Assembly: GCF_900115465.1 (NCBI RefSeq)
Contig: NZ_FOWN01000003.1
Location: 62,001 to 126,000 of the forward strand
Direction: 5' to 3'
Source: Halolactibacillus alkaliphilus
GTDB lineage: Bacteria > Bacillota > Bacilli > Bacillales > Amphibacillaceae
Length of the DNA: 64,000 bases
Shown: positions 44,732 to 57,236 of the stretch, piece after piece
How the letters are laid out: every line of letters begins with the position of its first letter
Position numbering within the stretch: position 1 is the first letter of the stretch
The notes under the pieces: generated by a model
Seen by the model: only the letters and a program-made list of their open reading frames with translations
Database searches by the model: none
Told to the model about the DNA's origin: nothing
Translations under genes and position numbers: made by a program

Positions 44732-45469
44732 ATGTCTCAGCCCGTCATCAGCGTCAAACATTTAGTCGCTGCTTACCAAAAAAATACAGTGCTAGAAAAC
44801 GTCAGTTTTTCTATTCCTGCCGGTTCATTAACGGCGATTGTCGGACCTAACGGGGCTGGAAAATCAACGTTAATGAAGGTGTTGTTGAATCTTCATCCCG
44901 CCATTACCGGAGACATTACTTTCTTTGGTCGTCCCTTTAAAGAAGTAAAAAAACGTATTGGCTATGTACCGCAACGGGGATCTGTTGATTGGGATTTCCC
45001 AACTGATGCACTCGATGTCGTGACTATGGGGCTTTATGGCGATATCGGTTGGTTTAAACACCCGAAGAAACAACATAAAGCACGTGCTTTTGAGGCACTA
45101 GAGAAGATGGGGATGCAAGCATATGCCCATCGTCAAATCAGTCAATTATCAGGTGGACAACAACAACGCGTTTTCTTGGCGCGGGCCCTTGTTCAAAATG
45201 CCGATATTTACTTTATGGATGAACCCCTAGCAGGGGTTGATGCTGCAACAGAGCGGGCTATTATGGCTACATTAAAAAAATTAAATGCTCTAGGCAAAAC
45301 AGTGATCGTTGTTCACCATGATTTACAAACTGTTGAAGATTACTTTGACCATGTGCTATTTTTAAATCAAACCATTATTAGTCACGGCAAGACACAAGAT
45401 GTCTTTTCAAAAGATAATATTCGCCGCACTTATGGCGGAAATATCCGTTGGTTAGGGGGCGTTGATTGA
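44732..45469 (+). CDS. mntB: manganese/zinc ABC transporter ATPase
   Basis: 245 residues. Walker A GPNGAGKST, signature LSGGQQQRVFLARAL, Walker B IYFMDEPLAGVD and the switch histidine in VIVVHHDLQT. The TroB/ZnuC family block YVPQRGSVDWDFP is typical of Mn/Zn systems. It starts 15 bases after mntA with AAAGGAGTG. Confidence 0.93.
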   Translation: MSQPVISVKHLVAAYQKNTVLENVSFSIPAGSLTAIVGPNGAGKSTLMKVLLNLHPAITGDITFFGRPFKEVKKRIGYVPQRGSVDWDFPTDALDVVTMGLYGDIGWFKHPKKQHKARAFEALEKMGMQAYAHRQISQLSGGQQQRVFLARALVQNADIYFMDEPLAGVDAATERAIMATLKKLNALGKTVIVVHHDLQTVEDYFDHVLFLNQTIISHGKTQDVFSKDNIRRTYGGNIRWLGGVD

Positions 45470-45470
45470 C

Positions 45471-46385
45471 ATGTGGTCACTCTTACTAAATACAAATACC
45501 GGGTGGGTACTTCTTAGTACGACAATGCTCGGTATTGCTGCTGGCGCTATAGGTTGTCTTGCTTACTGGAAAAAACAAAACTTAATGAGCGATGCCTTGT
45601 CTCATGCTGCCTTACCCGGTGTTGTGATCACCTTTCTTATCTTCCAAGAGAAAAATCTGTTGCTCCTGGTTATTGGTGCCGGTATAAGTGCACTTATAGG
45701 TGCCTTATTGATCCAATGGATCACAACATCTAGTCGTATTTCAGAAGATGCGGCAATGGGGATGATTTTATCTGTCTTCTACGGTTTAGGCATTATGTTG
45801 TTATCGATTGCCTCACGTTCTAGTGGGGGAAATCAAAGTGGACTGGATAACTTCATATTTGGTCAAGCAGCAGCCATGGTACGCTCAGATATTCGGACGA
45901 TGATGATGCTTGCAGTCATTGTCATATTAACTGTTGTAATAGGTTTTAAAGAATGGAAGATTTATTTATTTGATCAGTCATTTGCTAATAGTATTGGGTT
46001 ACCTTTAAAGGCGATGAATACACTCTATACATTCGTTCTCGTTGTCACAATCGTTATTGGCATTCAGGCTGTAGGGGTCATCTTAATGGCAGCTATCTTA
46101 ATTATCCCTGCCGTCAGTGCGCGTTACTGGACACATTCGTTTAAGTGCATGCTAATTATTTCCTCCATATTTGGTGCGTTTTCCGGAGCGATTGGCACGT
46201 TAATTAGTGCGCAAGGGCGGGGGTGGCCTACTGGGCCATTTATCGTCGTTGTTGCTGCTAGCTTCTTTATATTTTCTCTCGTGTTCGGTAAAGAGAAAGG
46301 CTTGCTGATTCATTACTTACACAGACAAAATCAAAGTAAGCAATACCGTGTGAATCAACTCCCAATAAAGGGGGCAATAAAATGA
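45471..46385 (+). CDS. mntC: manganese/zinc ABC-3 family permease 1
   Basis: About 304 residues with eight to nine hydrophobic helices. The family block KKQNLMSDALSHAALPGVVI is diagnostic of ABC-3 metal permeases. I start at ATG 45471, one base after the ATPase stop; TTG 45462 is the alternative. It forms the membrane channel with the next gene. Confidence 0.9.
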   Translation: MWSLLLNTNTGWVLLSTTMLGIAAGAIGCLAYWKKQNLMSDALSHAALPGVVITFLIFQEKNLLLLVIGAGISALIGALLIQWITTSSRISEDAAMGMILSVFYGLGIMLLSIASRSSGGNQSGLDNFIFGQAAAMVRSDIRTMMMLAVIVILTVVIGFKEWKIYLFDQSFANSIGLPLKAMNTLYTFVLVVTIVIGIQAVGVILMAAILIIPAVSARYWTHSFKCMLIISSIFGAFSGAIGTLISAQGRGWPTGPFIVVVAASFFIFSLVFGKEKGLLIHYLHRQNQSKQYRVNQLPIKGAIK

Positions 46386-47266
46386 CTTATACAGCTTGGA
46401 TTATCATTACCGCGTCTTTAGTTGGCCTTTCATGCGGGTTAATTGGTGTCTTTCTTATTCTAAGAAAAACGGCGATGATGGCTGATGCAATCAGCCATAC
46501 TGTTTTACTCGGCATTGTTTTAGCTTTTCTAGTGACAAATGAAGTAAGTGGTCCAATGATGCTGATTGGTGGTATAGGCTCCGGTCTACTCACAGCCTTT
46601 TTAGTACAATCGTTACATTCACTGGGTGTTCAGCATGATGCCTCTATGGGGATTATTTTTACAACGTTGTTTGCGATTGGCGTTATATTAATCTCTACGT
46701 CTGTCGGTAATGCTCATTTAGATATTCAACATGCCTTAATGGGAGAAATTACATTCATTCCTTTTGACACAACCCACTTACCTCTCATTGGGTCTGTCCC
46801 TAAAGCAACGCTTTTATTATTTAGTGTCTTTTTAATCGTACTCGTATTCATTATCGCGTTTTATAAAGAGTGGAAAATCACCTCTTTTGATCCTGCGCTT
46901 GCTGTTAGCATCGGTATTCCTGCGCTAGCTATGCACTATTTATTTATGGCCCTCGTCTCAGTCACAACCGTTGCCTCTTTTGATGCCGTTGGGGCAATAA
47001 TGGTTGTAGCCATGCTTATAACACCTGCATCTGCTGCTTACCTTTGGACTGATCGGTTAGCCATTATGCTTATTTTAAGCAGTTTATTTGGTGTACTAGC
47101 GGCTATTTCTGGCTATTATATTGCCGTCTTTTTGGATGCATCCATCTCGGGATCAATGGCCTTCTCTACTGGCATCTTCTTTATGGTGAGCTTTATCGGG
47201 TCACCAAAACACGGCCTCCTATCCAAATGCCGTCGTCCTAGCCGCGCAAATCAGACGTCCATTTAA
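46382..47266 (+). CDS. mntD: manganese/zinc ABC-3 family permease 2
   Basis: 294 residues, eight to nine helices, with RKTAMMADAISHTVLLGIVL as the family block. Its start overlaps the previous stop by four bases (ATGA). Two different permeases in one operon is the normal Mn-type layout of Bacillus (mntABCD). Confidence 0.9.
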   Translation: MTYTAWIIITASLVGLSCGLIGVFLILRKTAMMADAISHTVLLGIVLAFLVTNEVSGPMMLIGGIGSGLLTAFLVQSLHSLGVQHDASMGIIFTTLFAIGVILISTSVGNAHLDIQHALMGEITFIPFDTTHLPLIGSVPKATLLLFSVFLIVLVFIIAFYKEWKITSFDPALAVSIGIPALAMHYLFMALVSVTTVASFDAVGAIMVVAMLITPASAAYLWTDRLAIMLILSSLFGVLAAISGYYIAVFLDASISGSMAFSTGIFFMVSFIGSPKHGLLSKCRRPSRANQTSI

Positions 47267-47319
47267 AAAAGCCAGCTCATCATGCAAAAGGTATCTTTGC
47301 AGAGATGAGCTGGCTTTTA
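47266..47319. terminator. bidirectional terminator, mntD and amidase
   Basis: AAAAGCCAGCTCATC and GATGAGCTGGCTTTT make a 15-bp stem between convergent genes. Confidence 0.85.
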
Positions 47320-48771
47320 TCATTTGATTAGCGCTTCAATACGTGTGCCGACATGAAGCAATTCACTATCTTTATTCGCTGGGGAAATAAATGTTACACC
47401 AACCGGTTCTCCTGTTGAACGCTTAAACCCTGGTAGTGTAAGTGCAGGATAACCACTTGATGCATAAAGTGTTGTAGCATAATTACTCAGTGTCACAAGT
47501 ATGTCCACTTCTTCAAACGCTTGATCGAGCGCTTTTTTTGTTATGGACTGATGGTTCATCACTTGTTTTGTGATGAGCTCTTCTTTTAGCGACGTGTCGA
47601 TAGACTGTTTAATCAAATCTTGTCCATGCGGAGCATGATTTTTGAGATCTTGTTCATTAAATTGATAGACATCCAAAAGTGTGCGTGGTGTTATGTCATT
47701 TTTAAAGAAGGTCTTTACACCTTCTTTAAACTGATAGGTCAATACATCCATTATGTCTACCTCGTATGCCGCCTCATCTATCATCACGTCTGTGTAATCA
47801 ACCCCATTGTCTTTAAGGATGTGCTTGAACTTTCTAAGTATTGCTTCATCATCGTCTCGATAGGTTGACTTTATATGTTCATCAGCTAAAAAGCCAAAAC
47901 GATAATCTGTCACTTTCGATGTATACGTATCTATATCACAGGAAACATCTGTTATTGCGCGCAAGCCATAAAAACAATCTCTTACTGTTTGAGCCATTGG
48001 CCCAGCGGTATCATGCGCTTTAGCAAGTGGAATAATCCCAGACTGCGAGACAATCCCCCATGTTGGTTTAAGACCCGCTACCCCATTTTGACTCGCTGGG
48101 TAAATAATCGAACCTGCCGTTTCTGTGCCCATCGCAACAGGACACAATTTTAAACGGACAGCCACCGCACTTCCACTACTCGAACCTCCAACATCAAATT
48201 CTCCTTCTGGATGACGGGTTTGACCACCTACAGCTGAATACCCGTTAGCGCTATCTGTTGACATGAAGTTCGCCCATTCCGATAGATTGACTTTACCTAA
48301 AATCAGCGCACCTTTTTCTTTTAATGAACGGACAATATCAGCATCTTCTTTTGGATAGTAATCTTTTAGAATAGCCGCACCCGCTGTTGTTGGTAATGTT
48401 TTAGTTGCTATGTTGTCTTTTAATAGCACAGGTAATCCATATAACGGATCATTCGTATCACTATAGATGCATTGTCTAGCTTCTTCTATTACATCACCGT
48501 TAAGTGAAATTACCGCGTGATAAGAGGCATAATCCAATACGCGGTTGAAAAACACCGTCGCAATATCCTCATAATTGATTTTCCCTGATTTTACATATTT
48601 TTGTAACGCATCAACATCACTTTTGACAATGGTTCTCATCATCTCTTCTGTAAGTGATGCCCTCACTGGAAAACGCTCTCCTAGATTTTCCACTTCTACC
48701 GACGATGTCGGTGCATCATGATACTGCTTTCTCACTTGATCCTTTAAATATGCTGCAGAATTAAATCCCAA
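47320..48771 (-). CDS. amidase-signature family amidase
   Basis: About 483 residues of the GatA-like amidase-signature family. The Ser-cisSer-Lys triad is visible: lysine in LLKDNIAT, cis-serine in GGSSSGSAVAV and the nucleophile in ETAGSIIYPAS. TTG 48771 is eight bases from GGGGAG and is preferred over GTG 48780, which is almost in contact with it. No gatB or gatC is near, so it is a stand-alone amidase for an unknown amide or peptide. Confidence 0.85.
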   Translation of the reverse strand: MGFNSAAYLKDQVRKQYHDAPTSSVEVENLGERFPVRASLTEEMMRTIVKSDVDALQKYVKSGKINYEDIATVFFNRVLDYASYHAVISLNGDVIEEARQCIYSDTNDPLYGLPVLLKDNIATKTLPTTAGAAILKDYYPKEDADIVRSLKEKGALILGKVNLSEWANFMSTDSANGYSAVGGQTRHPEGEFDVGGSSSGSAVAVRLKLCPVAMGTETAGSIIYPASQNGVAGLKPTWGIVSQSGIIPLAKAHDTAGPMAQTVRDCFYGLRAITDVSCDIDTYTSKVTDYRFGFLADEHIKSTYRDDDEAILRKFKHILKDNGVDYTDVMIDEAAYEVDIMDVLTYQFKEGVKTFFKNDITPRTLLDVYQFNEQDLKNHAPHGQDLIKQSIDTSLKEELITKQVMNHQSITKKALDQAFEEVDILVTLSNYATTLYASSGYPALTLPGFKRSTGEPVGVTFISPANKDSELLHVGTRIEALIK

Positions 48772-48845
48772 TCCAACCACTCCCCGAATTCATGATACCT
48801 TCAATATGTTTTCTATTAGTTTACCTTTTTTAGTCGCTTTCAGCC

Positions 48846-48877
48846 AAAAAGTCGCCTCTATGTTACAGGCGACTTTA
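48846..48877 (-). terminator. terminator after DUF4153 gene
   Basis: AAAGTCGCCT and AGGCGACTTT with a nine-base loop and a T run on the minus strand. Confidence 0.8.
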
Positions 48878-48908
48878 ATTACGAACTTACGCTAGCATGT
48901 CCAACATA

Positions 48909-50690
48909 TTAATCGGTTTTCACATCAATTAACGTATAGAAATTACCATAATACCCTTGGTCATAATAATCAAAGTTTTGAATAATAACAGTAATTTTCG
49001 CTTCATCCGTTTCTGCTGAATAGGTTGCCTGATCGAGCATTATTTCTCGGTGGTATTGATCAGCTTCTAAAGACTGAATGACATCATCGCCGTTAAAGGT
49101 AACGAGTGTGTTCTCATCACTATCTTCTATAGTGAACGTAAAGGTCGTCTCGCTCATTTGTTGATTGAACTGGTAATTTTCACCGTTATGTTCAAAATTA
49201 ACGGTCTGTGTACTTACCCCAGGCTCTACGTGATTAATCATTAAGTGACTATAGCCTGAAATAGGTAACATCTCTCGTTCAAATGTATTGAGATAGACAG
49301 AGAACTGGAATCTATCATCCGTACCGTAGTCATAGGTTGCCTTAAATCCAAAAATCGATTCGAACGCTCCATCGTTCAAGATGCTATCAGGTAAATAATC
49401 AATCTTAGTTAATTGATTCAGATAGTCAAATTCATTGATATATTCTGTTATCTGCGACTTATCTGCCTCCGAAATAGTAGCATTAGGAATGATTTCACCG
49501 CCATTAAACATCTCATTGTCTTCCAGTAGTTGTTCTAGGCTAGCTTTTTGACTAAAGAAACTTACACTAAAGGCATCTAATGGTGGTGTGATAGAAATTA
49601 GCCCAAATACGACGAAGATTGGGGCAATCCAGCCCATTTTCTCTCGATTTAAAAAGCCATAAATAACCGCCATAATTGTACCAAAGACACCGAATAGTAT
49701 GGCGAAATAGCGACCATATGTCACACCGGTATCCGTTAATTTAACGATAGATGCCATCGTTTGGAATAACACTATTGGCAACAACACTTTCGGGTAAATA
49801 CGTGCAAACCAATCAGCAGTTTTCGTCTCAACTTCTAGTGAAAGAAGATAGACAAGTAAAACGATCACAGTGAACGATACAAGGAGCGGTTCTAGTAAGA
49901 CTTCTGACCATAAATCACCTGTAATATTGATCATAATATACAGTAAAATAATCCCACTATAGATGCTCGTTAACGGAATAATTATATAGCTGAGCAATCG
50001 ATCAAAAATAGGCGTCGTTTCCGTTAGACCTAATAGTTTATTCTTTTTTACTATTTGGTCTTTATTCGCCAACCTTTGATCTCTCGCGCCAATGTAGACC
50101 GGCATCATTGATAAAAAGAGTGCCGGGAAGAAAAGACTAGTAACGAGATTAAGAAAATGTAAAAAGACATTTGCGCCTGTTGTAAAGAGTAGCGCATTAA
50201 CTAAAGCGATGATCAAGCTAATACCAATAGCTAACACAAAAGAATACAGGAAGGAAATAAAAAAGTTTTTGAAGAAAACAAACACATTTTGACTGAAGCG
50301 AAATTCACTTTGAATCGTTGGAATCCATATCATTAACAAAACACTCATCAATACAATAACACTCGTTCTAACGCCCACTTGAATAGACATAAAACTCGGC
50401 CAATCTTGAAGGAAAAAGTACCCAAGCGTTAAAATAAGCGCTCCCCACATTAACAACATACGCACTTTAATTTGAACATAAAAGCGTTCATAAATATGTT
50501 CAAATACGATACTTAGGAGTATACCAATAATAAAGGTGTAGCTAAAGCGATACATTGCTTCATCATTTGATTCAATCATAAACATGTTCGCAATCGTTAA
50601 GCTTAAAATAAAACTAAAGGCTAACGGATAACGTCCAACTGCCTGAATCGTGTCATTTAACTGTTGTTCTATACGCGTTAATATCTTCAT
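48909..50690 (-). CDS. DUF4153 multi-pass membrane protein
   Basis: About 593 residues. The first two thirds hold about eleven hydrophobic helices; the last third (about 395-593) is a soluble mostly beta domain predicted to lie on one side of the membrane. The arrangement and length fit the DUF4153 family, whose function is not known. ATG 50690 is nine bases after AAAGG. It is a single-gene unit between the amidase and the cyclase-family gene. Confidence 0.7.
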   Translation of the reverse strand: MKILTRIEQQLNDTIQAVGRYPLAFSFILSLTIANMFMIESNDEAMYRFSYTFIIGILLSIVFEHIYERFYVQIKVRMLLMWGALILTLGYFFLQDWPSFMSIQVGVRTSVIVLMSVLLMIWIPTIQSEFRFSQNVFVFFKNFFISFLYSFVLAIGISLIIALVNALLFTTGANVFLHFLNLVTSLFFPALFLSMMPVYIGARDQRLANKDQIVKKNKLLGLTETTPIFDRLLSYIIIPLTSIYSGIILLYIMINITGDLWSEVLLEPLLVSFTVIVLLVYLLSLEVETKTADWFARIYPKVLLPIVLFQTMASIVKLTDTGVTYGRYFAILFGVFGTIMAVIYGFLNREKMGWIAPIFVVFGLISITPPLDAFSVSFFSQKASLEQLLEDNEMFNGGEIIPNATISEADKSQITEYINEFDYLNQLTKIDYLPDSILNDGAFESIFGFKATYDYGTDDRFQFSVYLNTFEREMLPISGYSHLMINHVEPGVSTQTVNFEHNGENYQFNQQMSETTFTFTIEDSDENTLVTFNGDDVIQSLEADQYHREIMLDQATYSAETDEAKITVIIQNFDYYDQGYYGNFYTLIDVKTD

Positions 50691-50821
50691 ATTATCCACC
50701 CTTTCACATCAATAACTACTTGTTACGTTTTAATCTGTACTTACAACAATCTATACCCTAATAAAGTAACATTCATGCTTTATTCTTCTGTTAGCTCACG
50801 TTTTCCCCATACGCATTATGT

Positions 50822-51454
50822 TCAATATACCTCGCCATCTAACGGCGTTAGTATGGCTCTTATGGGGCTCGCATCTGCTCCGATAATTTTTAACGGTACC
50901 GCATAGAGCCAATAAACGCCAGGTGCTACATGATTTAAAAAAAGATTTTCTATAATAGTCATGTTTGATGCATGAAGCGCTTGGTGGATAGGTAACGTTT
51001 TGGAGGTTACCTCGTCAACAGAAGGTGCGTCCGTTCCTATGAGCTTCACTCCTTGCTTAGATAAATAATTTACAGCATCTTCTGTCAATAATGGAAACTG
51101 TTCTGGAAAAATAGTAGGCGCTCGATCAAGCATATGAAAAAGTACGCGCGGAGTATTATTAAAGTCGAAACATTTTAAGTCACTCTCCGTAACTTTCTCT
51201 AAATGCGTGACGTCTATTATTTGACAGCGTCCAATCCCAATTGAAAGGTTAACCTGATCAATTGTGGCACCATGTTCATCGTAATGAAACGGCGCATCCA
51301 TGTGGGTACCGTTATGCAGACTCAAGCTCATTTCACCTATATTAACGGCGTTAGTTTCTTTCATCGTGGCACTTAATTTAAAGTGAAAGGGCGTATCACC
51401 CGGCCAAACAGCACCTTCGTTTATAAGTGGCATCGTAATATCAATATAGTGCAT
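50822..51454 (-). CDS. cyclase-family (kynurenine formamidase-like) metal hydrolase
   Basis: 210 residues with the signature HNGTHMDAPFH (metal ligands) and PGDTPFHF near the start. Family members include arylformamidase KynB and isatin hydrolase. No tryptophan catabolism genes are near, so the substrate is open. The RBS GGGGAGAG precedes ATG 51454. Confidence 0.85.
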   Translation of the reverse strand: MHYIDITMPLINEGAVWPGDTPFHFKLSATMKETNAVNIGEMSLSLHNGTHMDAPFHYDEHGATIDQVNLSIGIGRCQIIDVTHLEKVTESDLKCFDFNNTPRVLFHMLDRAPTIFPEQFPLLTEDAVNYLSKQGVKLIGTDAPSVDEVTSKTLPIHQALHASNMTIIENLFLNHVAPGVYWLYAVPLKIIGADASPIRAILTPLDGEVY

Positions 51455-51617
51455 AATCTCTCCCCTTTTTTAAAATCATCCGTTTCATTAACTGAATATG
51501 AACGTAACGTTTTCGGTTAACTATATTGTATCAAAAGACTGGCTATTGACCTATTTTTTGTGTAAAAACGAAGGAAAAAGATACTTTTAAAGCATTATGG
51601 GGTAAACTATCAGTGTA

Positions 51618-51633
51618 TGTGCTCTAAAGCACA
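51618..51633. promoter_or_regulatory. inverted repeat in leader of DUF1002 gene
   Basis: TGTGCT-CTAA-AGCACA, 30 bases before the coding start. It may be an operator or an RNA hairpin; no known regulator is recognised. Confidence 0.35.
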
Positions 51634-51663
51634 CATGTGTAAGAGTTTAAGGAGGAAGAAAAT

Positions 51664-52590
51664 ATGAAAAATTTCAAAAAATATCTTGTCGTTATGTTAC
51701 TCGCACTTATGGCTTTTCAAGTTTTAGTACCCGTCTTATCCGCTGATCAAGTGACAGATGTTGTTGTAACATTAGGTGAAGATTTAACCGCTGAACAAAA
51801 AGCGAGTATATTAAGAGAAATGAACATGTCTGATATCAACGAGGAAGAGATTGTCTACGTAACAAACGCAGAAGAGCACCAATATTTAGGTGATGTTGTA
51901 CCAAAAGAAAAAATCGGTACGCGCGCCATTTCATCTGCGAAAATATCTTTGGCTGATGGCAACTCTGGTATTATGGTAACAACTGAAAACATTACCTATA
52001 TCACTTCTAAAATGTATGCTAACGCACTCGCAACAGCTGGTATTACTGGAGCGGAAATTTATGTAACTGCACCATTTAACGTTTCGGGAACCGGCGCTTT
52101 AACAGGTATATTAAAAGCTTATGAACAGTCCACAGGAGAAGAACTTGATGAGGATTTAAAAAAAGCAGCCAATGAAGAGATGGTCATCACAGCTGATTTA
52201 GCTGAGGATGAAAATGTATCAGAAGATGACGCCATTGATTTTATGAACAGGATTAAAGAAGAAGTTGATAAACAAAAGCCTGAAACAACAGAAGAATTAC
52301 GTGCACTTATTCAGCGCTTAGCCGAAGAAATGGGCCTTACACTTACAGACGAACAGCTTAACCAGCTAGTCAGTCTCTTTGATAAGCTAAAAAACCTCAA
52401 TATCAACTGGGATAAAGTGAATGAAACTATCGATAAAACACGTGACTGGCTAAATGACTTTACGCAGTCTGAAGAAGGTCAGGGTATTGTGAACGCAATC
52501 AGAGACTTCTTCCGTGCCGTATGGGATTGGTTTACGTCTGTTTTTACAAATGATGACGAGGCTGTTGTCACGTCATACTTACGCAAGTAA
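51664..52590 (+). CDS. DUF1002 secreted protein (YpuA-like)
   Basis: 308 residues. A signal peptide (about 1-27, ending near LSADQ) is followed by the DUF1002 region with VTLGEDLTAEQKASILREM and ISLADGNSGIMVTTENITYIT, and a helical C-terminal half (about 170-300). It matches the layout of B. subtilis YpuA, an exported protein of unknown function. The RBS AAGGAGG is strong, and the gene ends in its own terminator. Confidence 0.82.
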   Translation: MKNFKKYLVVMLLALMAFQVLVPVLSADQVTDVVVTLGEDLTAEQKASILREMNMSDINEEEIVYVTNAEEHQYLGDVVPKEKIGTRAISSAKISLADGNSGIMVTTENITYITSKMYANALATAGITGAEIYVTAPFNVSGTGALTGILKAYEQSTGEELDEDLKKAANEEMVITADLAEDENVSEDDAIDFMNRIKEEVDKQKPETTEELRALIQRLAEEMGLTLTDEQLNQLVSLFDKLKNLNINWDKVNETIDKTRDWLNDFTQSEEGQGIVNAIRDFFRAVWDWFTSVFTNDDEAVVTSYLRK

Positions 52591-52605
52591 ATAATTCATT
52601 ATTTT

Positions 52606-52652
52606 AAGATACCTTTCATCCTTTTTACGGGAAAGGTATCTTTCGCTTTTTT
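52606..52652 (+). terminator. terminator after DUF1002 gene
   Basis: AAGATACCTTTC and GAAAGGTATCTT form a 12-bp stem, followed by TCGCTTTTTT. Confidence 0.85.
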
Positions 52653-52656
52653 AGTC

Positions 52657-52685
52657 TTGACTTTCATATAAACCTGTGTTGTAAT
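52657..52685 (+). promoter_or_regulatory. sigma-A promoter of licT operon
   Basis: TTGACT (52657-52662), 17-base spacer, TGTAAT (52680-52685), 12 bases before the first RAT-like hairpin. Confidence 0.6.
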
Positions 52686-52696
52686 TATCTTTGGAG

Positions 52697-52729
52697 TCGA
52701 GGTTGTTACCGCTTACGGGCTACACTCGA
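52697..52729 (+). promoter_or_regulatory. RAT-like antiterminator hairpin in licT leader
   Basis: The stem TCGAG / CTCGA encloses GTTGTTACCG and CGGGCTACA, the internal-loop elements of LicT/SacY ribonucleic antiterminator targets. No convincing terminator follows within the leader, so it may bind LicT without a classic switch. Confidence 0.55.
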
Positions 52730-52787
52730 TATGCTCACAGTATGTGATTAGCTAGCTGATTGAATCTCATTTAAGGAGATCGAACGT

Positions 52788-53630
52788 GTGAAAGTAAAAA
52801 AGATTATTAATAATAACATCGTGCAATCAACGGATGAGTTCGGGAAAGATGTGTTAGTGATTGGTAAAGCATTAGGTTTTAAAAAGAAGCCTGGTGACGC
52901 CATTGATCAAACATTAATCGAAAAAGTTTATACGAGCAATAAAGATATGCCGACAAATAAACTAACCGAGTTATTAGCAAAAGTAGAACTAGAACATGTC
53001 CAAGTCGCAAATGAAATTATTAATTTTGCGAAAGCTTCTCTCGGGAAAAAACTGAGTGAGAATATTTATTTAACACTGACAGATCATATTGATTATGCGA
53101 TTGAACGTTATCAAAATGGGCTGCCGATTAAAAATGCGTTACTTTGGGAAATCAAACGTTTTTATAATCATGAATTCTTAATTGGTAAAGAGGCGTTAAA
53201 TATTATCGACTCAAAGCTTGGGATTAAACTTCCTGAAGATGAGGCAGGCTTCATTGCGCTTCATATCGTGAATGCAGAACTTGATATGTCTAAGGTCTCT
53301 GAAGTAAGCGAAATGACTAAAATCATCCAAAATATTCTTAATATTATTAAGTACCACTACAAAATTGATTTAGATGAATATTCACTAAACTATGAGCGCT
53401 TTATCACCCATTTAAAGTTTTTTATCCACCGGTTATACCGAGGTGTTGAACTTGAGTCTGATAAAGATGCTGGATTTTTATTTATTCTTAAAGAGCGTTA
53501 TAAAGAGGAATATCAATGTGCACTTAAAATTAGAGAGTACATCATGAAAGAGTTTCATCGTGATTTAAAAGAAGATGAGATGATTTATTTAACGATTCAC
53601 ATACGCCGCATCACACAAGCAGGCGTCTAA
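52788..53630 (+). CDS. licT: BglG-family transcriptional antiterminator LicT
   Basis: 280 residues starting with GTG after AAGGAG. The CAT RNA-binding domain (1-55, KIINNNIVQSTDEFGKDVLVIGKALGF) is followed by PRD1 (about 65-170) and PRD2 (175-280) with the phosphorylatable histidines, for example in LTDHIDYAIERY, FIALHIVNAEL and YLTIHIRRI. It binds the RAT before bglP and prevents termination when beta-glucosides are being imported. First gene of the licT-bglP-bglH operon. Confidence 0.93.
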   Translation: MKVKKIINNNIVQSTDEFGKDVLVIGKALGFKKKPGDAIDQTLIEKVYTSNKDMPTNKLTELLAKVELEHVQVANEIINFAKASLGKKLSENIYLTLTDHIDYAIERYQNGLPIKNALLWEIKRFYNHEFLIGKEALNIIDSKLGIKLPEDEAGFIALHIVNAELDMSKVSEVSEMTKIIQNILNIIKYHYKIDLDEYSLNYERFITHLKFFIHRLYRGVELESDKDAGFLFILKERYKEEYQCALKIREYIMKEFHRDLKEDEMIYLTIHIRRITQAGV

Positions 53631-53642
53631 CTTATTACTATA

Positions 53643-53671
53643 GGGTTGTTACTGGTCAAGCAGGCTACACC
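53643..53671 (+). promoter_or_regulatory. RAT antiterminator site before bglP
   Basis: GGGTTGTTACTGGTCAAGCA followed by GGCTACACC closely matches the LicT target. It overlaps the left arm of the adjacent terminator, so the two structures exclude each other. Confidence 0.88.
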
Positions 53672-53720
53672 TAAATGATTCACACATGTTTATACATGCG
53701 GTGACATTTAGGTGTTTTTT
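53667..53720 (+). terminator. LicT-controlled terminator before bglP
   Basis: ACACCTAAAT and ATTTAGGTGT form the stem, followed by TTTTTT. Confidence 0.88.
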
Positions 53721-53743
53721 ATTGGCCAAACAACCTATATTAG

Positions 53744-55633
<1,890 letters not shown>

Positions 55634-55656
55634 ATAAAATACGCTAACTGATTTAG

Positions 55657-57138
<1,482 letters not shown>

Positions 57139-57164
57139 GCTTTCTTATGCTTCATTTATCAGCT

Positions 57165-57198
57165 ATAACCCGAATGGTCCATGCGCCATTCGGGTTAT
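57165..57198. terminator. hairpin after bglH, convergent region
   Basis: ATAACCCGAATGG and CCATTCGGGTTAT make a 13-bp stem with an eight-base loop between convergent operons. The T run is weak on both sides. Confidence 0.65.
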
Positions 57199-57236
57199 TG
57201 ATAAAATAATCTTACCTGACTATATTCATTGGCTAG

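Noticed and set aside
47320-48771. Amidase as GatA of the tRNA amidotransferase
   Set aside because: No gatB or gatC adjacent, and the N-terminal extension is unlike GatA; a stand-alone amidase fits better.
51590-51610. GGGGTAAAC as a sigma-B -10 element before the DUF1002 gene
   Set aside because: The candidate -35 (TTTTAA) is only about nine bases away, far short of the required spacing.
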